A stretch of 64,000 nt of DNA from Zhaonella formicivorans (lineage in GTDB: Bacteria; Bacillota; DUOV01; Zhaonellaceae): contig NZ_CP085524.1 of NCBI RefSeq assembly GCF_004353525.1, positions 1,522,142-1,586,141 of the forward strand, given 5' to 3'. How positions within the stretch are numbered: the stretch's first letter is position 1; each line of letters starts with the position of its first letter. The position numbers were made by a program, and so were the translations under genes. The notes under the pieces were generated by a model. That model was not told where the DNA came from, searched no databases, and worked only from the letters and a program-made list of their open reading frames with translations. Below, piece by piece: positions 36,853 to 46,240 of the stretch.

Positions 36853-38544
36853 TTAACCCTCCCTTAGCTTGGGAATCCGTACTTCGACTTTTGTTCCTAC
36901 GCCTGGCTTACTGGTTACCTGCAGGCTTGACTTGGGCCCATAAATGCTTTTGAAACGCTGGTTAACATTGCTGAAGCCAATACCAATACCTGAAGCCGAC
37001 GAGCCCTTTGTGGTAAAAAGCTGCTCTACCTGCGCCGCTTCCATACCTACCCCGTTATCTTCCACGGTAACCACTAGTTCATCACCAAGTACCTGAGCCT
37101 GGATCAGAACGCAGCCTCCGTTCTTTTTGGGCAGTAATCCGTGCTTAATGGCATTTTCCACCAGGGGCTGCAGAGTCAATGCCGGCAGCTGCCATTCCTT
37201 GGCCTCAGGGGGTATCCGGTATTCTACCTGCAGTTTGGGTCCGAAACGGGCTTGCTCCAATGCCAGATAGGATTTAATATGTTCCAATTCCCGTTCGAGG
37301 CTGACATAATCATCAACATGGCTTAAATTCATGCGAAAAAAGTTAGCCAGGCTAGCCAGCAGATCCCTGGCCTTTTCAGGGCTGGTGCGGCAAAAGGCCA
37401 TAATAGTGTTTAAAGAGTTGAATAGAAAATGGGGATTGATCTGGGCTTGTAATGCCTTGATTTCAGCTTTGGCCAGGAGTTGGGACTGTATTTCCAGGTC
37501 AGCCAGCTCCAGCTGGGTGGAAAAGAGATGGCCCAGTCCTGTCGCCAGCTCCATCTCCAACTGCCCAATGGCGTTCTGCTTGCTCTGGTATATTTTTAAA
37601 GCCCCTACCACCTGTTTGCGCTTTTTTAAAGGCACAATTACCGCCGACTGCAGCGGGCAGCCTTCCTGTTCGCAGATTATTTCCTGCTGATTTTTAGCTA
37701 TGGCCGGCTCACCGGTGGCCAGCACATTTTTGGTGGCAGCTGTCATCACCGGCTGTCCGGGCAAATGATGATCAGCCCCCAAGCCTACGTGGGCTAAGAA
37801 CTGCTCGTGATCGGTAATAGCCACTGCCTGCACATCGGTCATGTCAAAAATAATTTGGGCCGCATTCCGCGCCGAGGAAAAGCTCAGGCCCTGCCTTAAG
37901 TAAGGAAGGGTCTTATCAGCAATCCTCAACGCTTTCTGTGCTTGCACCGCCCCCGCCCGCTCTTGCTCCAAAAAGACATTGCGGATGATTAAAATGAAAA
38001 TTGCGATACCGGCAGCATTAACCACAATCATTGGCACTGCAATCAACCTGACTAATTCCCAGGCCTCCTGCAGGGGCCTGGAAATGAGCATGATGATCGC
38101 CATCTGGCCCATTTCAGCAAAAAAACCGGTCCAAAAAGCTGTTTGCCAGGATAATTCCCCAATTTTACGCCGCTGGCCAACAATGCCGCCCAGCAAACCT
38201 TCGAGAGTGGTGGAAATGCCGCAGGACAGGGCAGTAAAACCCCCGAGCAAATACCGGTGCGTCCCGGCAATTAAGCCGGCTGTGAGCCCTACAAAAGGGC
38301 CTCCCAAGAGACCGCCCACCAAAGGCGCCACTACCCTGGAATTAGCTAAGGCTCCCTCGACGGGAATGCCGATATAAGTGCCCAGAATGCCTAAAATCCC
38401 GAAGACCAGAGTGAGAGTCAGTTTTTGACGCCAATTGGCCTGGCGCTGAATTAACTGCCGGACAATATTAAATCTGGTCATTAAAAAAGCCAGGGTAACA
38501 ATCATGCTCATTCTTTCCAGCAGGGTAAACAGCAGTTCAAACAT
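36853..38544 (-). CDS. LytS-family sensor histidine kinase
   Basis: 563 residues. Six or so membrane segments of the 5TM-5TMR_LYT type (GGLLGGPFVGLTAGLIAGTH), a GAF domain (VTDV to ALKIYQS region), the His-kinase motif INPHFLFNSLNT and the ATPase motif VEDNGVGMEAAQVEQLF. This class senses cell-envelope state or extracellular pyruvate. Translationally linked with the LytTR regulator. Confidence 0.93.
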   Translation of the reverse strand: MFELLFTLLERMSMIVTLAFLMTRFNIVRQLIQRQANWRQKLTLTLVFGILGILGTYIGIPVEGALANSRVVAPLVGGLLGGPFVGLTAGLIAGTHRYLLGGFTALSCGISTTLEGLLGGIVGQRRKIGELSWQTAFWTGFFAEMGQMAIIMLISRPLQEAWELVRLIAVPMIVVNAAGIAIFILIIRNVFLEQERAGAVQAQKALRIADKTLPYLRQGLSFSSARNAAQIIFDMTDVQAVAITDHEQFLAHVGLGADHHLPGQPVMTAATKNVLATGEPAIAKNQQEIICEQEGCPLQSAVIVPLKKRKQVVGALKIYQSKQNAIGQLEMELATGLGHLFSTQLELADLEIQSQLLAKAEIKALQAQINPHFLFNSLNTIMAFCRTSPEKARDLLASLANFFRMNLSHVDDYVSLERELEHIKSYLALEQARFGPKLQVEYRIPPEAKEWQLPALTLQPLVENAIKHGLLPKKNGGCVLIQAQVLGDELVVTVEDNGVGMEAAQVEQLFTTKGSSASGIGIGFSNVNQRFKSIYGPKSSLQVTSKPGVGTKVEVRIPKLREG

Positions 38545-38631
38545 GGCAACCCCTCTTTTTAGCGGAAAAGTAGTCTGTACCTTAAGTTTATCACATCTTC
38601 AGAGCTAAATCTGCCTAGCGTAAATATCGTT

Positions 38632-38768
38632 ATTAATCATTAGTCGTTAGTTTTCAGCTTTTCAGCTGTCAGCCATCAGCGGCTAGTTACCGGCGACTGG
38701 CTGTTGACTAACGAGTAGCCGTAGGTCTGTGCATAAACTAAGGACCAACTACCAAGGACTAAGGACGA
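38632..38768. repeat. Heptamer-array composite element (type I)
   Basis: Left CATTAGTCGTTAGTTTTCAGC units; centre contains CGAGTAGCCGTAGGTCTGTGCATA, which recurs reversed at 9.7 kb; right inverted ACTAAGG and ACCAAGG units ending AAGGAC. The last unit supplies the comEC stop codon. Confidence 0.8.
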
Positions 38769-41101
38769 ACCTCCCTGCCCATAGTATTGACCGTCAGGCT
38801 TTGGCCATCAGTTAAAAAAGTGATAGCTCCATCCCAGTCGGTGCGGTAAATATTTACCTGCTCTTGTTCCCAATAGCCTGTAATTTCCGGGGCAGGATGT
38901 CCAAAATTATTTTTGCCAACTGAAAAAACTACTACTCTCGGGGAGACCTTCTGATAAAAAGCCTCATCATAGCCATATCTGCTGCCGTGATGGGGAATCT
39001 TTAAAACGGTTGCAGCCAAGTTCACACCCTGAGACATCAGCTCTGCCATACCTTCCGCTTCCAAATCGCCGGTTAAGAGAAAACTCACCTTGCCATAGGT
39101 TAAACGGATCACCAGGGAATTATTATTGTCGGGGCTTTTATCCGTTGGCAGTGGCCTATCTCCCGGATGCAGCACTTCCATTACAACTTTTTCCCCATCT
39201 AGTTTAAGTTTGTCCCCCCTGTTCAACTCCTGGTGCTTGTAGCCAAGTTTTTCAGCCAGGTTTAAAAATTCATCATATCCGGCAGCAAAATGCGCTGCCG
39301 GGGGTGTGATAATGAAATTAGTTTTAACCCGCTTCAATACCGGGAACAATCCATCCAGATGGTCCCCGTCAGGATGGGAGTTGACCACTGCATCCAGCGT
39401 AAAAACGCCCCTCCTGGTCAGGTAAGGCTCTACCACCCTCTCCCCGGCGTTATACGTACCCGCAAAATTCTCCCCGCCACCGTCCAGCAGGATTTTCTTC
39501 CCTCCCGGCGTTTGGATAAAAACCGCATCCCCCTGCCCCACGTCCAGAAAAGTCACTTCCAGTTTTCCATGTCCCGGCAAGGGCAAAAGATAGACCGCAA
39601 ATATCAAGGCAGCAAAAACCAGTGTCAGTTTAAACCAGCGTGTGCTGATATCCTTGTTTTTACGCAGTTCCACCACAGCCACAAGGCACAGATAACTTGA
39701 AAGTATAAGCAGCATACTTGGGGTAGCTGTTTTTAAAGCAACCCAAGGATACTGTCCTGCCCATTCCAAAAATCGTACCAGAATGGAGATTAAAAAGCCG
39801 GCACTGTAAATGAAAGGCGCCGCCAGGGGAGCCCACAGGAGTGCCAGGAGGAAAACAGCCATCCCCAAAATCACAGTAATGCCGATTACCGGGACAACCA
39901 GCAAATTCATTAACAGGGCGGCCAGGGAGATGATATTAAAATAATAAGCAGTCAGTGGCAGTGCCGCCACTTGGGAAGCTAAAGAAACCGTTAAATAAGT
40001 GCGCCAAGGGGGCAAAAAGGAAAGCGCTTCCTCCAGTAGAGGCGTCAAATAAACCAATCCCCAGGTAACTACAAAGGAGAGCTGAAAGCCGCTGTCAAAG
40101 AGCATTAGGGGGTTCCAGAGCAAAAGAAAAAGCGCAGCCCCGGCCAAACCGGCATAAAAGTCCCACTGCCGCAGAGTCCATTGGGCTAAGAGCACCCCCA
40201 AAGCCATTACAGTAGACCTAAGTACCGAAGGGGTAAAACCGGTTACCGCAGCATAGAAGAGTAGGCCTGCTACAAACATGCTGTTCCTGGCTAAAGGCGC
40301 AAGCTTGAAAAGAATTGCCAGTCCCAGCAGCACCAAAAGCACAACAGCCACGTTAGAACCTGAAACTGCAAAAACATGCATAATACCTAATGCCGAAAAC
40401 ATTTCTTTTTGCTCCGCTGTCAACAGTCCCTTATCCCCGAAAAAAATGGAGTTAAACAAGTCCGCCTCTTTTTTGGGCAGAATTGATTTGACTGATTGTT
40501 CTACTCTGTTTTTAGCCGACAGCGCTGCGTTAAGGAATGGATTCCCCGAAGCTTTTTTAAGTAAAACCACCTGGTCTGGACGAACATTGAGCTGCACCAG
40601 TACCCCTTGCCTCTCCAGATAACGGCGGTAGTCGAATTCACCCGGGTTTTTTGCCCTTTTGGGCAGTTCCAGCTTACCTGAAATCCTGAGGTAATCCCCG
40701 TAGCGGTAGGGCAGCGGCTCCGGGGTCAAAATGTTAAGCAGCGCTTTGAAATCTGACTCATGGTCCCCTAAAGTTTTTATCCTGACAAAATAAGCTGTCC
40801 GCTCCCCGTAAACTTGAGGCTCCGCATAAATTTGTCCAAGCATGACCGTTTCTTGGCCTAACTCCGGCGGCAAATTGTTTATCTTTTGGTGTACAATGGC
40901 GGTTCTAATTAACCCGGCGCTAAAAAAGAGCACAATTATGAGTACAGTGCTCACAGGTTTGTAAGGGCTTAACGATAAAAATACAAGGACATAATAAATC
41001 AACCCTCCCACAAAGAGGAGGGTGAAAAGCAGCAAGTTATACCGGACAGCCAGGATGCCTAAAATATAAGCACAAACGGCTAATACTAGAATACGGTGCA
41101 T
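38759..41101 (-). CDS. comEC: DNA uptake channel ComEC
   Basis: Forms the transmembrane channel for single-stranded DNA in transformation. 780 residues: N-terminal DUF4131/OB region, about ten membrane segments of the competence domain (FAVSGSNVAVVLLVLLGLA), and a C-terminal metallo-beta-lactamase domain (FLDVGQGDAVFIQTPGG, NSHPDGDHLDG, IPHHGSRYG) thought to degrade the non-transforming strand. The start at 41099-41101 follows GGAGG by 7 bases. The C-terminal VRP-stop comes from repeat DNA. Confidence 0.95.
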   Translation of the reverse strand: MHRILVLAVCAYILGILAVRYNLLLFTLLFVGGLIYYVLVFLSLSPYKPVSTVLIIVLFFSAGLIRTAIVHQKINNLPPELGQETVMLGQIYAEPQVYGERTAYFVRIKTLGDHESDFKALLNILTPEPLPYRYGDYLRISGKLELPKRAKNPGEFDYRRYLERQGVLVQLNVRPDQVVLLKKASGNPFLNAALSAKNRVEQSVKSILPKKEADLFNSIFFGDKGLLTAEQKEMFSALGIMHVFAVSGSNVAVVLLVLLGLAILFKLAPLARNSMFVAGLLFYAAVTGFTPSVLRSTVMALGVLLAQWTLRQWDFYAGLAGAALFLLLWNPLMLFDSGFQLSFVVTWGLVYLTPLLEEALSFLPPWRTYLTVSLASQVAALPLTAYYFNIISLAALLMNLLVVPVIGITVILGMAVFLLALLWAPLAAPFIYSAGFLISILVRFLEWAGQYPWVALKTATPSMLLILSSYLCLVAVVELRKNKDISTRWFKLTLVFAALIFAVYLLPLPGHGKLEVTFLDVGQGDAVFIQTPGGKKILLDGGGENFAGTYNAGERVVEPYLTRRGVFTLDAVVNSHPDGDHLDGLFPVLKRVKTNFIITPPAAHFAAGYDEFLNLAEKLGYKHQELNRGDKLKLDGEKVVMEVLHPGDRPLPTDKSPDNNNSLVIRLTYGKVSFLLTGDLEAEGMAELMSQGVNLAATVLKIPHHGSRYGYDEAFYQKVSPRVVVFSVGKNNFGHPAPEITGYWEQEQVNIYRTDWDGAITFLTDGQSLTVNTMGREVRP

Positions 41102-41105
41102 GTTA

Positions 41106-41204
41106 CGACCTCCGGTCGAATCTTTAATCGTTAGCAACAGCTTTTAGGCCAGTCAGCCGACGGGCAATTGCTGACGGCTGAAGGCTAACGACTAACGACT
41201 AATA
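41106..41204. repeat. Heptamer-array hairpin between comEC and comEA
   Basis: GGTCGAATCTTTAATCGTTAGC on the left; on the right TGACGGC, TGAAGGC, TAACGAC and TAACGAC units. The two sides are imperfect complements, so a single long RNA hairpin is possible in the comEA-comEC transcript. It overlaps the comEA stop and the comEC ribosome binding site. Confidence 0.7.
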
Positions 41205-41816
41205 TATCGTTACCAGCTCTTTCAGTTCCTCCAGCTTCTTTGCCCCGATGCCCGAAACCTGATCCAGCTCCTCTACGCTTTTAAAGCCCCCGTGCTGGGT
41301 GCGATAATCGATGATTTTTTGCGCCGTAGCGGGACCAATGCCCGGCAAGCTGTCCAGTTCCGCCAAGCCGGCAGTATTTATATTGACTTTTCCCGTACCG
41401 CTGCCGGAGGATATGCCCTGCGCGCCGGCAATTTGCGGCGGAGCTTCCCCTTTTTTCGGCACTGGTATCTTTTGACCGTCAACCAGGGGCGCTGCCAGGT
41501 TAAGAGCATCCAGATCAGCTTCAGCCAGGGGGACAGCCAGGAATACAGCATCATTCACCCGCGAACCGGACTTGAGGCTATACACTCCCGGCTTCTCCAC
41601 CGCCCCGCTTATGTGAACCAGGATTTCTTTCACTCCCTCCGGCTCTTTTAAACCTTTTTCTTCCACTGCCGCAGGCGCTTGTTCAAGAGCAATCTCAGCC
41701 TCTGCCTTAGGTACAGGATGCAGTACCTTGGCCAAGAGCATTCCGGAACCGAAAATCAAAGCTGCCAGGAGTATTAAAAACAGGGATTTAACTTGTCTGG
41801 GCAATTGCTCCCACAT
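41199..41816 (-). CDS. comEA: Competence DNA receptor ComEA
   Basis: Membrane-anchored DNA-binding protein that delivers double-stranded DNA to ComEC. One anchor (LFLILLAALIFGSGMLLA), an SLBB domain (VHISGAVEKPGVYSLKSGSR) and two helix-hairpin-helix motifs (LDSLPGIGPATAQKI, LDQVSGIGAKKLEEL). The ATG at 41814-41816 gives 205 residues; the longer frame to 41924 runs through the leuS terminator. Stop codon TAG from a heptamer unit. Confidence 0.93.
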   Translation of the reverse strand: MWEQLPRQVKSLFLILLAALIFGSGMLLAKVLHPVPKAEAEIALEQAPAAVEEKGLKEPEGVKEILVHISGAVEKPGVYSLKSGSRVNDAVFLAVPLAEADLDALNLAAPLVDGQKIPVPKKGEAPPQIAGAQGISSGSGTGKVNINTAGLAELDSLPGIGPATAQKIIDYRTQHGGFKSVEELDQVSGIGAKKLEELKELVTIY

Positions 41817-41895
41817 TATTTTTCGCCCCTTATTTCCTTTTTTCCGGTAATTACGACGTGATGCTGTCTTTTTCCTCCTATTTAACCATAATTTC

Positions 41896-41922
41896 CAAAA
41901 AGAAAAACCCCCGTGCGGGGGC
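41896..41922 (-). terminator. Rho-independent terminator after leuS
   Basis: Minus strand CCCCCG, CA loop region, CGGGGG, then TTTTTCTTTTT. It starts a few bases past the leuS stop. Confidence 0.9.
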
Positions 41923-41928
41923 ATGAAA

Positions 41929-44406
41929 CTACTTCACAACGATATTAATCAGTTTGTCAGGCACGCTAATCACTTTGACAATCTGCTTGCCTTCAATGTG
42001 CTTGGCGATCTTAGGCTCAGAAAGCACTTTAGCTTTCAGTTCCTCTTCGCTTATGCCGCGAAGCACATCCAGTTTATCCCTCACTTTGCCGTTCACCTGT
42101 ACCACAATATTTACCTCATCCATTTCCAGGGCGGAAGGGTCAAATTTTGGCCAAGACTCCAGATGGACGCTGCCGGTACCACCCAGCGCTTCCCAGAGCT
42201 CTTCGGCGATATGGGGCGCGAAGGGCGCCAACAACAGCACCAAATGCTTCAAACCGTTTTTCACTAAAGGCAGATTCTGCTCCGCTTCGCTGATGTTATC
42301 CCGGTACTGGTACAACCCGTTGACCATTTCCATGATAGCACTGATTGCGGTGTTAAAGTTGAACCGCTGGCCCACATCCTCTGTAACTTTTTTAACGGTG
42401 GCATGAATCAGGCGGCGCAGTTCTTTATCTGCTTTGGTTGAGACCTGGTTACCCTCCTCAACCCGGGCTAATCTATCGGCATAGCTATACACCAATCTCC
42501 AGACGCGGTTTAAGAAACGGAAACAGCCTTCCACCCCCTGGTCGCTCCACTCCAGATCCCGCTCAGGCGGAGCAGCGAAAAGGATAAACAGCCGGGCAGT
42601 GTCAGCACCGTACTGGTTGATAATTTCCTCGGGGCTTACCACGTTGCCCTTGGATTTGGACATCTTGCTGCCGTCTTTTAACACCATCCCCTGGGTCAAA
42701 AGGTTTTGGAAGGGCTCCTCCGAAGATACCATGCCCATATCGTAGAGCACTTTAGTAAAGAAGCGGGCATACATCAGGTGTAAAATAGCATGCTCCACAC
42801 CCCCAATATACTGGTCCACGTTCATCCAGTAGTCAGCCTTGTCCTTGGCAAAAGGGGCGCTTTCATTTTTCGGATCGCAGTACCTGAGAAAATACCAGGA
42901 AGAATCCACAAAGGTATCCATGGTATCTGTCTCCCTGGTGGCAGGGCCGCCGCACTCAGGACAGGTAGTATTCATAAAAGAGGAACTGGTGGTTAGGGGC
43001 GAATCCCCGCCAGGCCTGAATTCTACATCAGTAGGCAAGAGTACCGGCAAATCCTTTTCCGGTACAGGTATAACGCCGCACTTATCACAGTAAACAAAAG
43101 GTATGGGAGCTCCCCAGTAACGCTGCCTGGAAATAAGCCAGTCCCGCAGGCGGAAGTTGACCTGTCTTCTGCCGATGCCTTTTTCCTCCATATAGTCGAT
43201 GATCTTTTCAAGGGCTTCGTCGCTGTTCATTCCATTGAATTGCCCGGAATTAACCATTATTCCCTCTGCAGGAAAAGCTTGCTCCATGGTAGCACCGTCC
43301 AAAAGTTCCCCTTCCGGCTGGACTACCACTTTGACCGGCAAATCATATTTCCGGGCAAACTCAAAGTCCCGCTGGTCGTGGGCAGGGACACCCATTACGA
43401 TACCGGTACCATATTCCATCAATACATAATTGGCTACAAAAATCGGGACCCGTTCCTGGTTCAAAGGGTTAATGGCATAAGCGCCGGTAAACATGCCCTC
43501 TTTTTCCATGTCGGTAGCCATGCGGTCAATGTTCGACATCTGCCGTACTTTTTTAGCAAATTCTTTGATCCTCTCAGCCTCAGCAGTCCCTTTGGTCAAC
43601 TCTTCCACCAATGGATGCTCAGGCGCAATCACCATATAGGTAACCCCGAAAATCGTATCAGGCCGGGTAGTAAATACAGTCAGATCATGGCCCGCCTCAG
43701 TTTTAAAAGTAACCTCGGCGCCGGTGCTTTTACCGATCCAGTTGTGCTGCATGATTTTAACTTTGTCGGGCCAACCGGGCAGCTTTTCCAGGTCCTCAAG
43801 CAAGCGGTCCGCATAAGCGGTAATTTTAAAGAACCACTGCTCCAGGTCTTTTTTTTCCACAACGCTCTCACAGCGCTCGCATCTTCCTTCAACCACCTGC
43901 TCATTGGCCAAAACTGTGGCACAAGACGGACACCAGTTAACAGGAGCCTTTTTCTTGTAAACTAGACCATGCTTGTAAAATTGGATAAACAGCCACTGAG
44001 TCCATTTGTAGTAATCAGGATGACAGGTAGCCACTTCCCGCTCCCAGTCATAGCTGATACCCATGGATTTGAGCTGTCTTTTCATGTTGGCTATGTTGCT
44101 CCAGGTCCAATCGGCAGGGTGGATACCCCTCTGGATGGCAGCATTTTCAGCCGGCAGTCCAAAGGCATCCCAACCCATGGGATGAATCACATTGTAGCCC
44201 TGCATTACTTTAAATCTGGCTACCACATCGCCGATAGAATAGTTGCGCACGTGGCCCATATGCAAATTGCCTGATGGGTAAGGAAACATCTCCAGGACAT
44301 AATATTTCTGCTTGCCGGAATCCTCCCTGGTCTTATAGATATCCTGCTCATCCCATTTTTTCTGCCACTTTGGCTCAATTTCTGAAAACAAATAACGTTC
44401 TTCCAA
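41929..44406 (-). CDS. leuS: Leucyl-tRNA synthetase
   Basis: Class I synthetase charging tRNA-Leu. HIGH-type motif [12 protein letters not shown], editing (CP1) domain with [19 protein letters not shown], and KMSKSKGN. I favour the TTG at 44404-44406 ([20 protein letters not shown], 825 residues) because GGGGAG lies 9 bases upstream and the family begins there; the frame continues 15 codons to an ATG at 44451 without a ribosome binding site. A leucine T-box precedes it. Confidence 0.96.
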   Translation of the reverse strand: MEERYLFSEIEPKWQKKWDEQDIYKTREDSGKQKYYVLEMFPYPSGNLHMGHVRNYSIGDVVARFKVMQGYNVIHPMGWDAFGLPAENAAIQRGIHPADWTWSNIANMKRQLKSMGISYDWEREVATCHPDYYKWTQWLFIQFYKHGLVYKKKAPVNWCPSCATVLANEQVVEGRCERCESVVEKKDLEQWFFKITAYADRLLEDLEKLPGWPDKVKIMQHNWIGKSTGAEVTFKTEAGHDLTVFTTRPDTIFGVTYMVIAPEHPLVEELTKGTAEAERIKEFAKKVRQMSNIDRMATDMEKEGMFTGAYAINPLNQERVPIFVANYVLMEYGTGIVMGVPAHDQRDFEFARKYDLPVKVVVQPEGELLDGATMEQAFPAEGIMVNSGQFNGMNSDEALEKIIDYMEEKGIGRRQVNFRLRDWLISRQRYWGAPIPFVYCDKCGVIPVPEKDLPVLLPTDVEFRPGGDSPLTTSSSFMNTTCPECGGPATRETDTMDTFVDSSWYFLRYCDPKNESAPFAKDKADYWMNVDQYIGGVEHAILHLMYARFFTKVLYDMGMVSSEEPFQNLLTQGMVLKDGSKMSKSKGNVVSPEEIINQYGADTARLFILFAAPPERDLEWSDQGVEGCFRFLNRVWRLVYSYADRLARVEEGNQVSTKADKELRRLIHATVKKVTEDVGQRFNFNTAISAIMEMVNGLYQYRDNISEAEQNLPLVKNGLKHLVLLLAPFAPHIAEELWEALGGTGSVHLESWPKFDPSALEMDEVNIVVQVNGKVRDKLDVLRGISEEELKAKVLSEPKIAKHIEGKQIVKVISVPDKLINIVVK

Positions 44407-44493
44407 CTGCTTCAACTCCCCAATATCGTATTTTGTGCAAAGTAAATTCATATGTAAAAACTTTACGTTTAAGAAAAACTAACGTCACTTAAG

Positions 44494-44571
44494 TTCGTTG
44501 TTAGTTGTTGGTTGTTAGTTGCTAGTTGAATCATTTTTCAAAACAACAACTAACAACTAAAAACTTATAGC
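44494..44571. repeat. GTTGTTA heptamer inverted arrays (type III) in the leuS leader
   Basis: GTTGTTA, GTTGTTG, GTTGTTA and GTTGCTA units, a 13-base A/T loop, then the inverted AACAACAACTAACAAC. A hairpin of about 20 pairs would form between the T-box terminator and the leuS start codon. Confidence 0.8.
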
Positions 44572-44592
44572 TGCTTTTTTTACTACATGCAT

Positions 44593-44836
44593 ATAAAAAA
44601 CCTCCCATCCCGTTCGGGACGAGAGGGTAACTCCCGTGGTACCACCCGTATTGACTAAAAAAGCCCACTTTACCTCCGGTAACGGCGGATTGCCGGTGCG
44701 ACTACTTGTTTTCACCGCACAGCTCCCAGGCGAGTTCAATTCCTGATTTGGCTGTTTTGCACCGTCCAACAGCTCTCTGCACAAATCAAGGCAATTTACT
44801 GCTCCTGTTCATTGCTATAAGCTTTGTTCCCTACGC
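44593..44836 (-). ncRNA. T-box leader (leucine) of leuS
   Basis: Minus-strand leader containing the conserved T-box GGGTGGTACCACGGGA (about 44631-44648), which pairs with the tRNA acceptor end, and a terminator stem CCTCTCGTCCCG / CGGGATGGGAGG followed by TTTTTT (44595-44627). Stem I features GAACAGGAGCAGTA near the 5' end. A GAACTC at about 44734 offers CTC as the leucine specifier codon. Uncharged tRNA-Leu would stabilise the antiterminator and allow leuS expression. The leader and the type III repeat account for the 468-base gap before rsfS. Confidence 0.92.
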
Positions 44837-44840
44837 GGAT

Positions 44841-44869
44841 ATTATAATGTACCAGGCAAAAAAAGTCAA
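44841..44869 (-). promoter_or_regulatory. Promoter of the leuS T-box transcript
   Basis: TTGACT (44864-44869), 17-base spacer, perfect TATAAT (44841-44846). It lies directly after the rsfS stop codon. Confidence 0.88.
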
Positions 44870-44874
44870 TTATA

Positions 44875-45237
44875 CTAGATTTCTGCAGTTTCTTCCCCAT
44901 ATTCGATGCGCTTGGCATCGCCCCAAAGGCGTTCCAGGTCGTAAAACCTGCGCTCTTCTTCCTGGAAAATGTGCACCACCACATCCCCATAATCCACCAG
45001 CACCCACCGGGCCTCCCGTAATCCTTCTACTCGAAGTTCTTTCAAACCGGCTTTGGCTAACTCCTCTAAAACGTTGTCAGCCAGGGACTGGACCTGAATG
45101 CCTGACTTGCCGGTAGCAAGCACAAAGTAATCTGCTACCAGGGTCAGCCCCTGAAGATTAAGAATTACGATGTCCTGTCCTTTTTTATCGCTTAAAGCTT
45201 TAGCAACGAGTAGCGCTTTATCTTTTGCCTCTAACAA
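44875..45237 (-). CDS. rsfS: Ribosomal silencing factor RsfS
   Basis: Binds L14 and blocks subunit joining when nutrients are scarce. 120 residues with DIVILNLQGLTLVADYFVLA and RWVLVDYGDVVVHIFQEEER, the RsfS/DUF143 signatures. TTG start with GGGAGAGG at the end of yqeK. Order yqeK-rsfS-leuS is the usual one. Confidence 0.94.
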   Translation of the reverse strand: MLEAKDKALLVAKALSDKKGQDIVILNLQGLTLVADYFVLATGKSGIQVQSLADNVLEELAKAGLKELRVEGLREARWVLVDYGDVVVHIFQEEERRFYDLERLWGDAKRIEYGEETAEI

Positions 45238-45238
45238 A

Positions 45239-45826
45239 TTAACCTCTCCCTAATTTTAGTTTTTCGGCCAGAAGTTCGTTTCTTGCCTCTACTGTCAAAG
45301 GATGCAGCATTTGACCTTGATTGATAACGTAGAATATTGTATGCTCCAAACACTTGAGCAGTGCCTGATCCAAATCTTCATAAGCCAATGGTCGTAACTT
45401 TTCTACCCCGGGAAACTTGCGGCCCGGCTCCAACATATCTGCCAAATAAACAATTTTTGCCAGCTTATCCATACCGGCACAGCCCGTGGTATGAAATTTA
45501 ATGGCTTCCAGAACGCCTTTATCCGAAATGTTAAAATCAAGGGCAGCCAGAAAGGCTCCTACGGGACCATGCAATAATAAAGGGGTCACCCTTTCTACGG
45601 CATTCACCGGCCAACCTGCCTGTACAGCCAGGTTCAACAGCTCTGCTTCCTTCAATTCCCGGGCATAGTCATGGAGCAAAGCCGCTTCTACAGCTGCTTC
45701 AGCGTTAACTTTATAGGTCAAAGCCATTCTGCCTGCCTCTTTAGCTACATTAATTGTATGGGTAAACCGATGTTCTGATAATTTAATCTTTAAAGCCTGC
45801 AATAAATGAATTTTTGCTTCTATCAA
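45239..45826 (-). CDS. yqeK: HD-domain Ap4A hydrolase YqeK
   Basis: 195-residue HD phosphohydrolase of the YqeK family, which cleaves diadenosine tetraphosphate symmetrically. HD ligands in HTINVAKEA and AALLHDYAREL, then LLHGPVGAFLA and IKFHTTGCAGMDKLAKIVYLADMLEPGR. Upstream of rsfS by one base. An RRM protein gene lies between it and nadD, where they are usually adjacent. Confidence 0.92.
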   Translation of the reverse strand: MIEAKIHLLQALKIKLSEHRFTHTINVAKEAGRMALTYKVNAEAAVEAALLHDYARELKEAELLNLAVQAGWPVNAVERVTPLLLHGPVGAFLAALDFNISDKGVLEAIKFHTTGCAGMDKLAKIVYLADMLEPGRKFPGVEKLRPLAYEDLDQALLKCLEHTIFYVINQGQMLHPLTVEARNELLAEKLKLGRG

Positions 45827-45849
45827 TTGCTGAACACTAGCAGTGATCT

Positions 45850-45886
45850 AAAAAACCTCCTCGCCCGAGCCCGACGTAGGAGGTTA
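45850..45886 (-). terminator. Rho-independent terminator after RRM gene
   Basis: Stem AACCTCCT (45854-45861) and AGGAGGTT (45878-45885), followed by TTTTTTAG on the minus strand. Confidence 0.85.
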
Positions 45887-45898
45887 TTTTTCAAGCAA

Positions 45899-46147
45899 TT
45901 ACTCCCTTGGTTTAGCTTCATTAACCGTTAAAGCGCGGTTGCCGAGCTCTGCACCGTTCATTGCTGCAATCATTTTTTCTGCATCTGCGTCAGCAACTTC
46001 CACAAAACCGAAACCGCGGGAACGACCAGTTTGCTTGTCAGTTATGATCCTACTGCTGATTACTTCTCCATGCTGCCTGAATGCTTCAGCCAGTTGTTCC
46101 TCAGTAGTAGCCCAAGGCAAATTTCCTACGTAGAGCGTACGGGTCAA
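45899..46147 (-). CDS. RNA-recognition-motif (RRM) protein
   Basis: Single RRM, about 82 residues. RNP2 LYVGNLPW and RNP1 RGFGFVEV with the aromatic residues are intact, so RNA binding is likely. Such short RRM proteins are common in cyanobacteria and scattered in Firmicutes; targets unknown. The TTG at 46145-46147 gives TRTLYVGNLPW and is 6 bases from GAGGTG; a GTG three codons upstream is less well placed. Monocistronic, with its own terminator. Confidence 0.9.
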   Translation of the reverse strand: MTRTLYVGNLPWATTEEQLAEAFRQHGEVISSRIITDKQTGRSRGFGFVEVADADAEKMIAAMNGAELGNRALTVNEAKPRE

Positions 46148-46240
46148 AATTTTCACCTCACCGTGGAAAAATTAAATCACTTCTATTATGTACTACAGAT
46201 TCAAATCTATACACGGTGAGTGAGACAAATAAATCCAAAA

